64,000 nt of DNA from SFHK01 sp045538305 (GTDB taxonomy: Bacteria; Bacillota; Clostridia; Christensenellales; Aristaeellaceae): positions 1-64,000 of the forward strand of contig JAZSRC010000004.1 in the NCBI GenBank assembly GCA_045538305.1. Reading direction: 5' to 3'. Shown here piece after piece: positions 26,791-35,159 of the stretch; the stretch's first letter is position 1, and each line of letters opens with the position of its first letter. The notes under the pieces were generated by a model that was given only the letters and a program-made list of their open reading frames with translations, searched no databases and was not told the origin of the DNA. Both the position numbers and the translations under genes were made by a program.

Positions 26791-27609
26791 TCAGTCTCTT
26801 TCCCACTTGATCAGCTTGCCGGTTACGGCGTTCACCTTGAAGTCGTATTCTTTTCCGTTGTAAATGGCTTCGCCCTCGTATACATATTTGCCATCGTCTC
26901 TATCAAATTCGATTTCAGTGATTTTTGCGCCGGGATAGCGGCCGGTTATAACGCTCTTGGCTTTGCTTACGGAGATGTAGTCGCCGGAGGAATCGCTCTT
27001 TTTGTCGCTTTTCTTCTCGGTTGCTTTCTTGGTTTCGGTTTCTGCAGGCGCTTTCTGCTCCTGAACCGGAACATCCTGCCAGCTGCTGATCAATGCGTCG
27101 TCGTCATCAGCGTCAAAGTATACGGTCCAGTTTTCTATCGCCTGTCCGAATATCAGATTGCGCTCCAGCACTTCGCCCGTTTCGGCATTGAGTTCATACG
27201 TTCCGTAGATGCCTTCGGCGGTGAAGTACACGCGGATTTCATACATTCCATCATCAAGCAAACGCGCTATACCGGTCAATACGGCGTCGGGGTATTCGAA
27301 TTTCACAATCTCAAAAGCGCTTTCATCGGTGAACGTAATGTTTGCGCCGCCCTTTACGCCTTCGCGCTTGGATTCCTTGGTAAGCAGCGCGCCGCTTTCC
27401 GCGTCAACCGCGATTTCGTATTCCTCGAGCGTTTCTTCATTCAAAAAGTGTACCTCGAATTTTCCGTTGTCCTTTTCCGTGTACAGGTAGGTGAAGCTTT
27501 CGGGTACCTGCGCGCGGGCAGCTTCGGTTGCGTCAAGGGCGGAGGCGGCATGCGCCGCGCCAAGGGACAGGGCCAGAATGACAAAAAGGGCAATGAATGT
27601 GTTTTTCAT
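26791..27609 (-). CDS. Secreted PepSY-domain protein
   Basis: A 272-residue exported protein. The signal peptide covers about residues 1-25 (ALFVILALSLGAAHA). Two PepSY-like repeats follow (the YEIAVDAESGALL and YELNAETGEVLE strands mark their ends), then a low-complexity Lys/Glu/Ser linker near 185-210 and a third, canonical PepSY domain at the C-terminus (ISVSKAKSVITGRYPGAKI, ending DFKVNAVTGKLIKWERD). PepSY domains are thought to inhibit peptidases or sense the envelope. AAAGGATCATTAC precedes the ATG. It lies directly downstream of a two-component pair in the same direction, with repeats in the gap that could be that regulator's site, so it is probably their target. Confidence 0.9.
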   Translation of the reverse strand: MKNTFIALFVILALSLGAAHAASALDATEAARAQVPESFTYLYTEKDNGKFEVHFLNEETLEEYEIAVDAESGALLTKESKREGVKGGANITFTDESAFEIVKFEYPDAVLTGIARLLDDGMYEIRVYFTAEGIYGTYELNAETGEVLERNLIFGQAIENWTVYFDADDDDALISSWQDVPVQEQKAPAETETKKATEKKSDKKSDSSGDYISVSKAKSVITGRYPGAKITEIEFDRDDGKYVYEGEAIYNGKEYDFKVNAVTGKLIKWERD

Positions 27610-27629
27610 GTAATGATCCTTTCATGCTG

Positions 27630-27661
27630 TTTGATTATCGGTGTTCCTTCCGACAATCAAA
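27630..27661. promoter_or_regulatory. 12-bp inverted repeat upstream of the PepSY gene
   Basis: TTTGATTATCGG (27630-27641) and CCGACAATCAAA (27650-27661) are complementary at 11 of 12 positions with an 8-base loop. It lies 20 bases before the PepSY start and may be an operator, or the end signal of the kinase transcript. Confidence 0.5.
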
Positions 27662-27674
27662 GTATCGCACGGAA

Positions 27675-27692
27675 AGATGAATCTCAGATGAA
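27675..27692. promoter_or_regulatory. Direct repeat AGATGAA spaced 11 bp, candidate response regulator site
   Basis: AGATGAA occurs at 27675-27681 and again at 27686-27692. An 11-bp start-to-start spacing is what OmpR-class dimers bind. It sits between the kinase gene and the PepSY gene start. Confidence 0.4.
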
Positions 27693-27706
27693 AATAATTC
27701 TTATTT

Positions 27707-29050
27707 TCAAATTATTTTTGATACGGGGAATACAGCCGTAAACAGCGTATACTCGCCGTATTCCGATTCTGCGCGCAGATCGCCGCCGTGCAGCCGGGCG
27801 ATGGACTGCGCGATGGAAAGCCCCAGACCGGCGCCCTCCGTGTGCCTGGCGGCCTCGAGCCGATAGAAGCGGTCAAAGATGTGGGGCAGCGCTTCCGGAG
27901 GGATTCCTTCGCCAAAGTCCCGGCAGGAAATGATGATTTCGGAATCCGTTTTTTCGCAGGATAAAACTACCTGTCCGCCCGTATGCGAGTGGCGGCATGC
28001 ATTTTCGGCAAGGTTCATCACGAGGCGCGTGATCATCAGCTGATCGCAGGTGAAAGGGGATGGTGCGGCGTTCACCGCTATCTGGATGCTTTTCTCGGCA
28101 TATTTTGTGCCGATTTCCTCCGATACCGCCGTGAGTATATCTTTTACATCCACCTGCTCAAACTCCATCGGAAGACGGCCGGCGTCCATGCGGGACAGCA
28201 TCAGGAGCGTGGATATGAGCCGCGAAAGCCCGCGCGCCCGGTTCAATATGGTTTCAAGCGCCTGATGCTTGTCGGCTGCGTTCGCATTTTGGTTAAGCGC
28301 GGATTCCGCCTGCAACAGAATGGCCTGAACGGGCGTACGCATTTCATGGGAGGCGTCGGATGTAAATCGTTTTTCGCGAAGGAAGGAAGCTTCCAGACGA
28401 GAAAGCATGCCGTTAAACACGCTTGTCAGACGATACAGCTCGTCCTTTGTTGGGGGAAGCGGAAGGCGGCGGTTAAGATCGCCCGCATCCGCAATGCTTT
28501 CAGCGTGGTCAATCAGCTTCTTTACCGGCCGGATGGCGCGGCGCGACAGAAAAAAACCGCCGCATATTGCAATTGCCAGCATGACGGGCATCGTAACGTA
28601 GAACGCAACGGAGATTTCGTCTGTAATGCGCTTCGCGTAATCTGCGTTTGCATAGGTGCGAAGGCGCATAGCGCCCCATTTATCAATGGAAATGAGCGCA
28701 TCGTATACGCGCCATTGTACGCCCGCCCCGTCCTCAAAAACCATATGCTTTCCTTCGGTAAATGGAACTTCCAGAATGTCGCTTCCGTATATCAGGCTGC
28801 CGTCCGCATCGTAGAACGTTACATGGGCGTTTTCAATTTCCATCAAGCCGTCGTCAAAGTCCAGACCCTGATCGGTCATGTGCACTTCGGTTGCGGCCAA
28901 GGCGCTGGTATCCTCGAGCATTTTAACAAAATAGCGGCGGGTTACTTCGGTTTCTGCGCGCATGAAGGAAAACCATGCGATTCCTACCGCGAGCAGCATG
29001 AAGAATGCGTACCATATTGTAAGCCTCAGTGTAATCGACAGCTTTTTCAT
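27707..29050 (-). CDS. Sensor histidine kinase
   Basis: A 447-residue membrane kinase with two transmembrane helices (about 10-30 and 148-168) around a sensor region of about 115 residues, then HAMP (RRAIRPVKKLIDHAESIA), HisKA with ASHEMRTPV and a HATPase domain (N-box NLAENACRHSHTGG, DFGEGI, GAGLGLSI). It has no PAS domain, unlike the other kinase in the window. It overlaps the response regulator gene by four bases. The close PepSY gene downstream and the short sensor region suggest an envelope or antimicrobial-peptide type signal, which is inference. Confidence 0.93.
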   Translation of the reverse strand: MKKLSITLRLTIWYAFFMLLAVGIAWFSFMRAETEVTRRYFVKMLEDTSALAATEVHMTDQGLDFDDGLMEIENAHVTFYDADGSLIYGSDILEVPFTEGKHMVFEDGAGVQWRVYDALISIDKWGAMRLRTYANADYAKRITDEISVAFYVTMPVMLAIAICGGFFLSRRAIRPVKKLIDHAESIADAGDLNRRLPLPPTKDELYRLTSVFNGMLSRLEASFLREKRFTSDASHEMRTPVQAILLQAESALNQNANAADKHQALETILNRARGLSRLISTLLMLSRMDAGRLPMEFEQVDVKDILTAVSEEIGTKYAEKSIQIAVNAAPSPFTCDQLMITRLVMNLAENACRHSHTGGQVVLSCEKTDSEIIISCRDFGEGIPPEALPHIFDRFYRLEAARHTEGAGLGLSIAQSIARLHGGDLRAESEYGEYTLFTAVFPVSKII

Positions 29051-29727
29051 GAATCCTTCCTCATTGTGTAGCCTTGATAGCGTATCGTGTGAATAAGCTT
29101 TTCCGAAAAACCGTCGTCGATTTTCTTTCGAAGATAGCGTATGTACACATCCACCATATTGCTTGCACCGTCATAGTCAAAGTTCCAGACGCCGGACTCG
29201 ATCTGTTCGCGTGAAAGCACCGCGCCCTGATTGCGCATCAGGTATTCCAGTATTGCATATTCCCGTCCGGTCAGCCGGATTTCCTTGCCTGCGCGGGCAA
29301 CGGTTTTTTTGCGCGTATCGACGGTCAGGTCCGAAAGCGTAAGGACGTCCGACGCGGCTTCGGCTGTTTTCGGGCGGCGCATGAGCACGTGCACGCGCGC
29401 CAGCAGCTCTTCCATTGCAAAGGGCTTTACCAGATAATCGTCCGCGCCCGCGTACAGGCCTTTTACGCGGTCCTCCACTGAATCCCTTGCGGTTAAAAAC
29501 ATGACAGGGGTGCCAATGCCCATGCGCCTTGCATGTTCAACAACGCTCAGCCCGTCCATGCCCGGCATCATAATGTCCAGTATGGCAAGCGCGTACGGCG
29601 CGCTTTTCAGATACGCGAGCGCATCTTCGCCGTTATCCACGGCGTCCACCGCGTATTTTTCGTTTTTCAGCATTTTTTCAACCGCAGTAAGGATGGCGCG
29701 GTCATCCTCGGCAATCAGTATCCGCAT
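29047..29727 (-). CDS. OmpR family response regulator
   Basis: A 226-residue regulator: receiver domain with EDD, phosphoacceptor Asp in LAILDIMMPGMDG (about residue 51), Thr in FLTARD and Lys in DYLVKPF; winged-helix output with SNMVDVYIRYLRKKID and TIRYQGYTMRKDS. CGGAGGTGATGCAAAC precedes the ATG at 29727; the frame is open to 29766 but without a ribosome site. It is first in a TCS-PepSY unit with its own promoter, and overlaps the kinase gene by ATGA. Confidence 0.94.
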   Translation of the reverse strand: MRILIAEDDRAILTAVEKMLKNEKYAVDAVDNGEDALAYLKSAPYALAILDIMMPGMDGLSVVEHARRMGIGTPVMFLTARDSVEDRVKGLYAGADDYLVKPFAMEELLARVHVLMRRPKTAEAASDVLTLSDLTVDTRKKTVARAGKEIRLTGREYAILEYLMRNQGAVLSREQIESGVWNFDYDGASNMVDVYIRYLRKKIDDGFSEKLIHTIRYQGYTMRKDS

Positions 29728-29755
29728 GTTTGCATCACCTCCGACAGATGATTCT

Positions 29756-29784
29756 ATCATAAGCATTTTTACTCATTTTCGCAA
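29756..29784 (-). promoter_or_regulatory. Promoter of the two-component/PepSY unit
   Basis: Minus strand TTGCGA (29784-29779), 17 bases, TATGAT (29761-29756), about 30 bases before the ATG at 29727. Confidence 0.65.
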
Positions 29785-29799
29785 TCCTTTTTTCGAACG

Positions 29800-29829
29800 T
29801 TGACAGATTTTTGCGTGCGCGGGTATAAT
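29800..29829 (+). promoter_or_regulatory. Promoter of the SDR gene
   Basis: Consensus TTGACA (29800-29805), 18 bases, TATAAT (29824-29829), divergent from the response regulator promoter. Confidence 0.85.
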
Positions 29830-29857
29830 AGAAAAAACGAAAAGGGGCTATGGATTT

Positions 29858-30616
29858 ATGAAAATTGCTTTGATTACCGGCGCTTCATCGGGGCTTGGAA
29901 GCGCATATGTCCGGTATGTGAAGGATATTTTTCCCGAAATCGATCAAATCTGGGCGCTTGCAAGGCGAAAGCACAGGCTGGACAAGCTGGCGTCCGAAGT
30001 CCGGACGGTTCGCATAAAGGGCATTGAATGCGACCTGACAGATGCCAACGACCTTGAGGCGCTCAGGCAAAGGCTTCGGGAAGAAAAGCCCGAAATCATG
30101 CTTTTGGTCAATAACGCTGGCTGCGGCTTTCACGGCGCGTTTGATTCGTCTGTCGAAGCTGAACAGCAAAGGTGCGTGGATCTGAATGTTTCCGCGCTTA
30201 CGCGGATTACGCGGATCGCGCTTGACTATATGCCGGAGGGAGCCAGGGTTTTGAATACCTGTTCCATTTCCTCCTTTGTGCCCAATGCCAACATGGCGGT
30301 GTACTGCGCGTCCAAGGCATATGTGTCCTTTTTCTCCCGTGCGCTCAATGGGGAACTGAAGCCGACCAATCGCTCTTCCACCATCGTTTGTCCTGCGCCG
30401 ATGAACACCGAGTTTCTGACGGTCGGACATATTCGGGGAAACAGCAAAACGTTTGAAAAACTGCCCTATTGCAATGTTGATCAGGTGGCAAAAGGCGCGC
30501 TTTTGGCGGCAAAAAAGCGCCGGGCTGTCTATACGCCCCGCGCCTTTTATAAGTTCTATCGTTTTCTGGTACGGCTGCTTCCGGACGCGCTTTTGATCAA
30601 ACTTGCAAAAACCTGA
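29858..30616 (+). CDS. Short-chain dehydrogenase/reductase
   Basis: A 252-residue classical SDR oxidoreductase. The Rossmann motif GASSGLG is at residues 8-14, the NNAG motif near residue 87, and the catalytic Ser and Y-x-x-x-K (YCASK) near 140-155. Cofactor preference cannot be settled, though Arg 38/Arg 39 after the second strand (ALARRKHRL) favours NADPH. The C-terminal basic hydrophobic tail (FYRFLVRLLPDALLIKLAKT) is longer than usual and could touch the membrane. It has a consensus promoter of its own and no operon partner; substrate unknown. Confidence 0.9.
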   Translation: MKIALITGASSGLGSAYVRYVKDIFPEIDQIWALARRKHRLDKLASEVRTVRIKGIECDLTDANDLEALRQRLREEKPEIMLLVNNAGCGFHGAFDSSVEAEQQRCVDLNVSALTRITRIALDYMPEGARVLNTCSISSFVPNANMAVYCASKAYVSFFSRALNGELKPTNRSSTIVCPAPMNTEFLTVGHIRGNSKTFEKLPYCNVDQVAKGALLAAKKRRAVYTPRAFYKFYRFLVRLLPDALLIKLAKT

Positions 30617-30731
30617 AGCCAATTGAAAGCCGCACGGATACGAACGAATAGGGTATTTTACTGTTTAACGGTATTCGTTTTCCAAGCGCATGCCCGATAA
30701 AACGGTTTCCGCAGAGAAAAACGGCTCTGTA

Positions 30732-32285
30732 TCAGTGGAAGATTTCCTTTATAAACCTGTGGTAGCGCGTATGGATTGCGCTGCCTGCATTCACGAGGGC
30801 AAGATTCTTGCCTGCGCGGTTGAGCTGGCTGTCGAGCTTGGACAGGCGTTCGGCGCTGGTTACGTCGATACGGGAAACAGCGGCGAGATCAAGCACGATA
30901 TGGTTGTATTCCGCCGCGCGCTTTTCGATCACGCTGATCAGGCGGCAAACGGATATAAAGTAAACGCGCCCTTCTACATGCATCGTTACGGTTTTTTCGT
31001 CGGCTTCTTCCTTTACGATTTTTGCGGGGCGGACGATGTTCTGAATGTTGATCAAAACGCACAGTGCGAAACCGCCGATAACGCCGTATGTAAGGTCAAA
31101 AAATACGGTGAGCAGGCAGGTTACGATCAGCACGATTCCGTCGCGGATACCGAAGGATGCAAGGCGCAGAAAAACGGGGAAGTTTGCCATTTTGATGGAT
31201 ACTGTGATCAGTATGGCGGCAAGGCCCGTAAGCGGGATGAATTTTACCACCGGCATCAGCACCACGTACATAACCAGCAGGAAAAGCGCATGGAAAATGC
31301 CCGTCAGCGGAGATTTTGCGCCGTTATTGATGCCTGCTGCGGTGCGGGCAATGGCGCCGGTAGCCGGAAGGCCGCCCAGAAGCGCCGAGAAAATGTTTGC
31401 CGCGCCCTGACCGATCAGCTCCTGATTGGAGGAATGCGTGCTGCCCGTCATGCCGTCTGCTACGGTTGCGGAGAGCAGGCTTTCGATGGCGCACAGAAAC
31501 GCGATGACAATTGCCGGCAGGATCAGGCTGGGAATATGAATCGAATCAATACCGCTAAGGTCGATCAGCTTGAATTCCGCCTTCACATTGCCATAAGTGG
31601 ATTCGATCGTCGCAATGCCGCTGGAACCATGGGTGATCAGGTCAAACACAAGGGTCAGAAGCGTTGCAACCAGAATGGCTGCAAAGGAAGCGGGTATTTT
31701 TTTGCTGACCTTCGGAAGCGCGTAAATCAATCCGATAGTGACCGCGCCTATAATCAGCGTATAAAAGTTGGTGGTTCCGATATTCTCCGCATAGGCAATT
31801 ACCTTATGCAAAAATTCGGAGCCCGTGTCCGCGGGCAGCGTCAAGCCCAGAAGATCCTTTACCTGACCGGTCATAAGGGTTATGCCGATGCCGGTGGTAA
31901 AGCCGATTACAATGGGGTAGGGAATATATCGGATCAGAGAGCCGGCTTTCAGAAAGCCGAGCACAATCAATATTGCGCCCGCGGCGATGGTTGCAAGCGC
32001 CAGTCCCGTTATGCCGATCTGCGGATTCTGAAGATATCCGAGGATGATGACGACGAATGCCGCCGTAGGGCCGCCGATCTGATAGCGGCTGCCGCCCAGA
32101 AGGCTGATGAAAAAGCCGGCGACAATTGCCGTCATGATGCCCACCTGAAGCGTTACGCCCGATTGAAGACCCAGAGCGATGGACAGAGGCAATGCAATAA
32201 TGGCGACCATCAATCCGGCCATCAGGTCGTTTATCAGGTCGGTTTTTTTATAGCCTTTCAGGCTTTTGAACAGTTCCGGTCTCAT
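30732..32285 (-). CDS. SulP family inorganic anion transporter with STAS domain
   Basis: A 517-residue transporter with about ten to twelve membrane helices and a C-terminal STAS domain (about residues 420-517, YNHIVLDLAAVSRIDVTSAERL). Family marks include the N-terminal DLMAGLMVAIIALPLSIALGL and GGSRYQIGGPTAAFV. SulP proteins carry sulfate, bicarbonate or organic anions; the substrate is not readable here. The ATG at 32285 has CGGGAG upstream, whereas the open frame to 32321 begins with TTG. The sulfur link with the siroheme-type reductase gene 16 kb away is only a possibility. It stands alone in its orientation. Confidence 0.93.
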   Translation of the reverse strand: MRPELFKSLKGYKKTDLINDLMAGLMVAIIALPLSIALGLQSGVTLQVGIMTAIVAGFFISLLGGSRYQIGGPTAAFVVIILGYLQNPQIGITGLALATIAAGAILIVLGFLKAGSLIRYIPYPIVIGFTTGIGITLMTGQVKDLLGLTLPADTGSEFLHKVIAYAENIGTTNFYTLIIGAVTIGLIYALPKVSKKIPASFAAILVATLLTLVFDLITHGSSGIATIESTYGNVKAEFKLIDLSGIDSIHIPSLILPAIVIAFLCAIESLLSATVADGMTGSTHSSNQELIGQGAANIFSALLGGLPATGAIARTAAGINNGAKSPLTGIFHALFLLVMYVVLMPVVKFIPLTGLAAILITVSIKMANFPVFLRLASFGIRDGIVLIVTCLLTVFFDLTYGVIGGFALCVLINIQNIVRPAKIVKEEADEKTVTMHVEGRVYFISVCRLISVIEKRAAEYNHIVLDLAAVSRIDVTSAERLSKLDSQLNRAGKNLALVNAGSAIHTRYHRFIKEIFH

Positions 32286-32457
32286 GATACTACCACTCCC
32301 GAATGAAATGCTTTTTTCCAAACATGCATTTTACTACTTCGTCTTGCGCTTGTAAACAAAGGAAAAGGGATGAAAAGATGAAAACGGGGTTATTTCGCGT
32401 TAAGTATGCAGCTAAGAAACAAACATAAGCGGCCCAAAGCCCGTTTCATGGCATAGA

Positions 32458-32507
32458 CTCGCCCTCCGCCTGCACAGGCAAACGGAGGGCGAGCATTGTA
32501 TTTTTTT
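32458..32507 (+). terminator. Hairpin with T-run between SulP and GH29 genes
   Basis: CTCGCCCTCCG (32458-32468) pairs perfectly with CGGAGGGCGAG (32483-32493) and is followed by a T-run on the plus strand (32501-32507). No plus-strand gene ends here; for the minus-strand GH29 gene the hairpin lacks a T-run. It may still stop that transcript or be a leftover. Confidence 0.5.
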
Positions 32508-32551
32508 GTCTGACAATGGTATGACGGCGCAAAACGCCTGGCTTTACGCCA

Positions 32552-33556
32552 CTACAGATCCTTTGCCTTTCGGAAAATGTCCTGAGATGCTGAGGGGATT
32601 CTTCCAAGGCCGTCCGGGCCTACGTTCAGCAGATAGTTAATGCCCAGACTGTTCAGATGGTTCCTGATTTCGGCTACGCGCTCCGGGCTTTTCCAGTTGT
32701 GGTCCCAGTTGCAGAAACCCCAGGAGTCGTTCAGGGTCGCCGCGGTTTCATAAAGGCCCCACGGGGACGGCTTGAAGCCGCCGATATCGTTCATGTCCAC
32801 GCCATCGGCGCTGACTTCAATCTTCTTTTCGGGAATTTCGTTATCGCCCAGCGATACATAGTCGTACGCGCCGTTTCCGAGGCGGGAATTGATAAGGCAA
32901 TTCGGCTGGTAGCGCTTGATGGCGTCGTAAATCTGACGGCTCTGGCTGTCGTTGATGGTCATGGGTACGTCGAACCAGATCAGACACAATTCGCCGTAGT
33001 TTTTCAAAATTTCCTCTACCTGCGGCATGATCTTTTCATTAAAGCAGATGGAAAAGTCCTTCTTGTCCTGATTCGGGAAGTCCCAGTTGTTGTCCCAGGA
33101 GGTGCCGGAGCAATAGCGCGGATCGGACAGATAGCCGCCGCCGTGCTCCTCATGCCAATCCAGATCCTGAGAATAGTACAGGCCGAACTTCAGGTTGTGC
33201 TTATACGCCGCTTCTGCGAGTTCGCCGATGACGTCGCGGCCAAAGGGCGTTGCGTCTACCGTATTGAATTTACTTACCTTGGAATGGAACAATGCAAATC
33301 CATCGTGATGCTTGCTGGTTACAACCAGATATTCCAGTCCGCACTCCTTGCAGAACTTGACCCATTCCTCCGCGTTGAAATATACGGGGTTGAAAGCGTT
33401 GGCAAGGTTTGCATATTCGGCGTTGGGAATCCGGAAATAGGACTGAATCCACTCGGCGTAGCTGCTGGAGCGCTTGCCGCGGTATTCGCCTGCCAGAAGG
33501 GAATATAGTCCCCAATGAACCATCATGCCGTTTTTGCCTCGGAACCAATCCTTCAT
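32552..33556 (-). CDS. Glycoside hydrolase family 29, alpha-L-fucosidase
   Basis: A 334-residue cytoplasmic fucosidase made of the catalytic barrel only; many family members carry an extra C-terminal beta domain that is absent here. Motifs are MMVHWGLYSLLAGEY near the N-terminus, VTSKHHDGFALF and the nucleophile Asp 196 in LIWFDVP. The acid/base residue varies in this family and I do not assign it. AAAGGAGTGGCACT precedes the ATG. Without a signal peptide it works on imported fucosylated oligosaccharides. It is a single-gene unit divergent from gtrA. Confidence 0.93.
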   Translation of the reverse strand: MKDWFRGKNGMMVHWGLYSLLAGEYRGKRSSSYAEWIQSYFRIPNAEYANLANAFNPVYFNAEEWVKFCKECGLEYLVVTSKHHDGFALFHSKVSKFNTVDATPFGRDVIGELAEAAYKHNLKFGLYYSQDLDWHEEHGGGYLSDPRYCSGTSWDNNWDFPNQDKKDFSICFNEKIMPQVEEILKNYGELCLIWFDVPMTINDSQSRQIYDAIKRYQPNCLINSRLGNGAYDYVSLGDNEIPEKKIEVSADGVDMNDIGGFKPSPWGLYETAATLNDSWGFCNWDHNWKSPERVAEIRNHLNSLGINYLLNVGPDGLGRIPSASQDIFRKAKDL

Positions 33557-33642
33557 AGTGCCACTCCTTTATGCGTTTTTTTCTTATCATACCATATGTC
33601 CGTCGGCTCGTCAATTTCGAGATATTCCGCCTCATGAAGGCG

Positions 33643-33671
33643 CTGACAAATTGTGTACAAAGTGATATAAT
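33643..33671 (+). promoter_or_regulatory. Promoter of the GtrA gene
   Basis: CTGACA (33643-33648), 17 bases, TATAAT (33666-33671). A second overlapping TATAAT follows five bases later. Confidence 0.75.
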
Positions 33672-33711
33672 ATAATCGGAGGATTGATGAAATTACAAAG
33701 GAGAATGACGA

Positions 33712-34110
33712 ATGAAAAGCGGAAAATATGCGGAAATCATCCGTATAATCAAGTTTACGCTGTTTTCCATAAGCGCGGGCGTGATCCAGATCGGATCGTT
33801 TGCACTTTTGAACGAATTGATCGATTGGCCGTACTGGCCGGCCTACTTGATATCGCTGGCGCTTTCGGTTTTGTGGAATTTCACGCTGAACCGGAAATTC
33901 ACCTTTCAGTCCCATGCCAATGTGCCGCTTGCCATGGTGAAGGTGGCCTTCTTCTACGCGGTGTTTACGCCCTTGTCCACGCTGTTTGGCAACTGGCTGG
34001 CGGAGGACCTTGCCGTAAACGAATACCTGGTTACGGGAATCAATATGCTTTTGAATTTCTCTTTGGAATATCTTTATCAGCGCTTTCTGGTTTTTCGGGA
34101 TCATAGCTGA
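33712..34110 (+). CDS. GtrA family membrane protein
   Basis: A 132-residue protein with four membrane helices, the GtrA/DPMS flippase-like family. Typical marks are IKFTLFSISAGVIQIGSFALLNE at the start, the WNFTLNRKFTFQ motif in the middle and YLYQRFLVF at the end. Relatives move lipid-linked sugars or assist glycosyltransferases in wall or lipopolysaccharide decoration. No glycosyltransferase gene is adjacent, so the partner must be elsewhere. AAAGGAGAATGACGA precedes the ATG. Confidence 0.92.
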   Translation: MKSGKYAEIIRIIKFTLFSISAGVIQIGSFALLNELIDWPYWPAYLISLALSVLWNFTLNRKFTFQSHANVPLAMVKVAFFYAVFTPLSTLFGNWLAEDLAVNEYLVTGINMLLNFSLEYLYQRFLVFRDHS

Positions 34111-34233
34111 GGAGCGTCTGAAACCGGACGCCTTTCTTATGAAAAAACACAATGCTTAAGCCGGTCAGGCATGGGCAGTGTGTTTTATTGTGCGCCCGCC
34201 GGCGCGTTTTTAAAGGATGTGAATGGAAAATTT

Positions 34234-35100
34234 CTATTCCTTTATGATGCTGTTCAGGATTTCTGTCAGCGCCTTCGCATGCTTGTCCCCTCCGTAGGAA
34301 TGCCATGCGGCGGCGTATCTGCCCGAAGGCGAATATACGAGCATCTGTCCAAGCATGCCGCCCTTTCCCAAAAGCCCCTGATCGTTCGCCTTCTGGAATG
34401 CGAATTGCGAGGATTGATCCTCCCGGATCCATTCTTCGGACAACAGACGTTTTCCGTCGTATATTCCGCCGTTTGCGTACAGATAGCCAAGCTTTACCAT
34501 GTCGCTTGAACGGATATACAGCCCGGTTGCCCCCATCGGATAATGCATGGGGCAGCGGCTCCAGGCCGCCTCCCGCACGCGCATAGGCACAAGCAGCTCG
34601 CGCATCAGGAAATTATCCATTTTTTCTTTGGCGCGTGCTGCGAACACGCGGGAAAGCAGATAGTACGCTGCGTCGCTGTAGCGGTAAAAGTCGCCGGGCG
34701 CATGGGGAAGGGGTTCGCGGAAGGCAACCTCTAAAAAATCAGTGGTGCCGTAGGCGTAAATATCCTCCACATCAATGTCCAGATAGCCTCGCGCAATGCC
34801 CATTTTATGCGAAAGCGCGTGCCTGACGGTTACCTTTTCCCAGTTCTTGTCCTGATAGCGGATGCCTTCGCCCTTCAGAATATCGACAATAGGCTCATCA
34901 AGGGACAACAGCCCCTTTTCCCACAGCATGCCGATGGCCGTTGCCGTATAGGATTTTGTTACGGAATAGCTGTTGTTCAGCGGATTTCCGTTGCCCGGTT
35001 CATAGCTGTGAATGCCTTCATCGGTCATGACAGAAAAACCGAACAGCTTCAGATTCTGCGCTTGTACATATTCCTTAACGGGGCTAAGATTGATATTCAT
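34234..35100 (-). CDS. Serine hydrolase, beta-lactamase/class C-like family
   Basis: A 288-residue protein of the beta-lactamase superfamily (PF00144). The S-x-x-K motif is SVTKS near residue 46, the Y-x-N equivalent is YSDAAYY near 142, and no clear KTG is visible (the closing HSYGGDKHAKA region may replace it). There is no signal peptide, so a cytoplasmic esterase or amidase role is more likely than antibiotic resistance. AAAGGAAAGCAA precedes the ATG. It lies 60 bases downstream of thioredoxin reductase in the same direction and may be co-transcribed. Confidence 0.88.
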   Translation of the reverse strand: MNINLSPVKEYVQAQNLKLFGFSVMTDEGIHSYEPGNGNPLNNSYSVTKSYTATAIGMLWEKGLLSLDEPIVDILKGEGIRYQDKNWEKVTVRHALSHKMGIARGYLDIDVEDIYAYGTTDFLEVAFREPLPHAPGDFYRYSDAAYYLLSRVFAARAKEKMDNFLMRELLVPMRVREAAWSRCPMHYPMGATGLYIRSSDMVKLGYLYANGGIYDGKRLLSEEWIREDQSSQFAFQKANDQGLLGKGGMLGQMLVYSPSGRYAAAWHSYGGDKHAKALTEILNSIIKE

Positions 35101-35159
35101 TTGCTTTCCTTTCCGCCGGGCGCGTGCGCCGTCCTTTGTAATCGGTTCTTCTGCGCCTG

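Noticed and set aside
30690..32306. 538-codon open frame on the plus strand
   Set aside because: Antisense to the SulP transporter gene; its product is a low-complexity Gln/Asn/Asp/Gly-rich string with no domain.
34234..35100. Beta-lactamase resistance gene
   Set aside because: No signal peptide and no clear KTG motif; the broad serine hydrolase family fits better.
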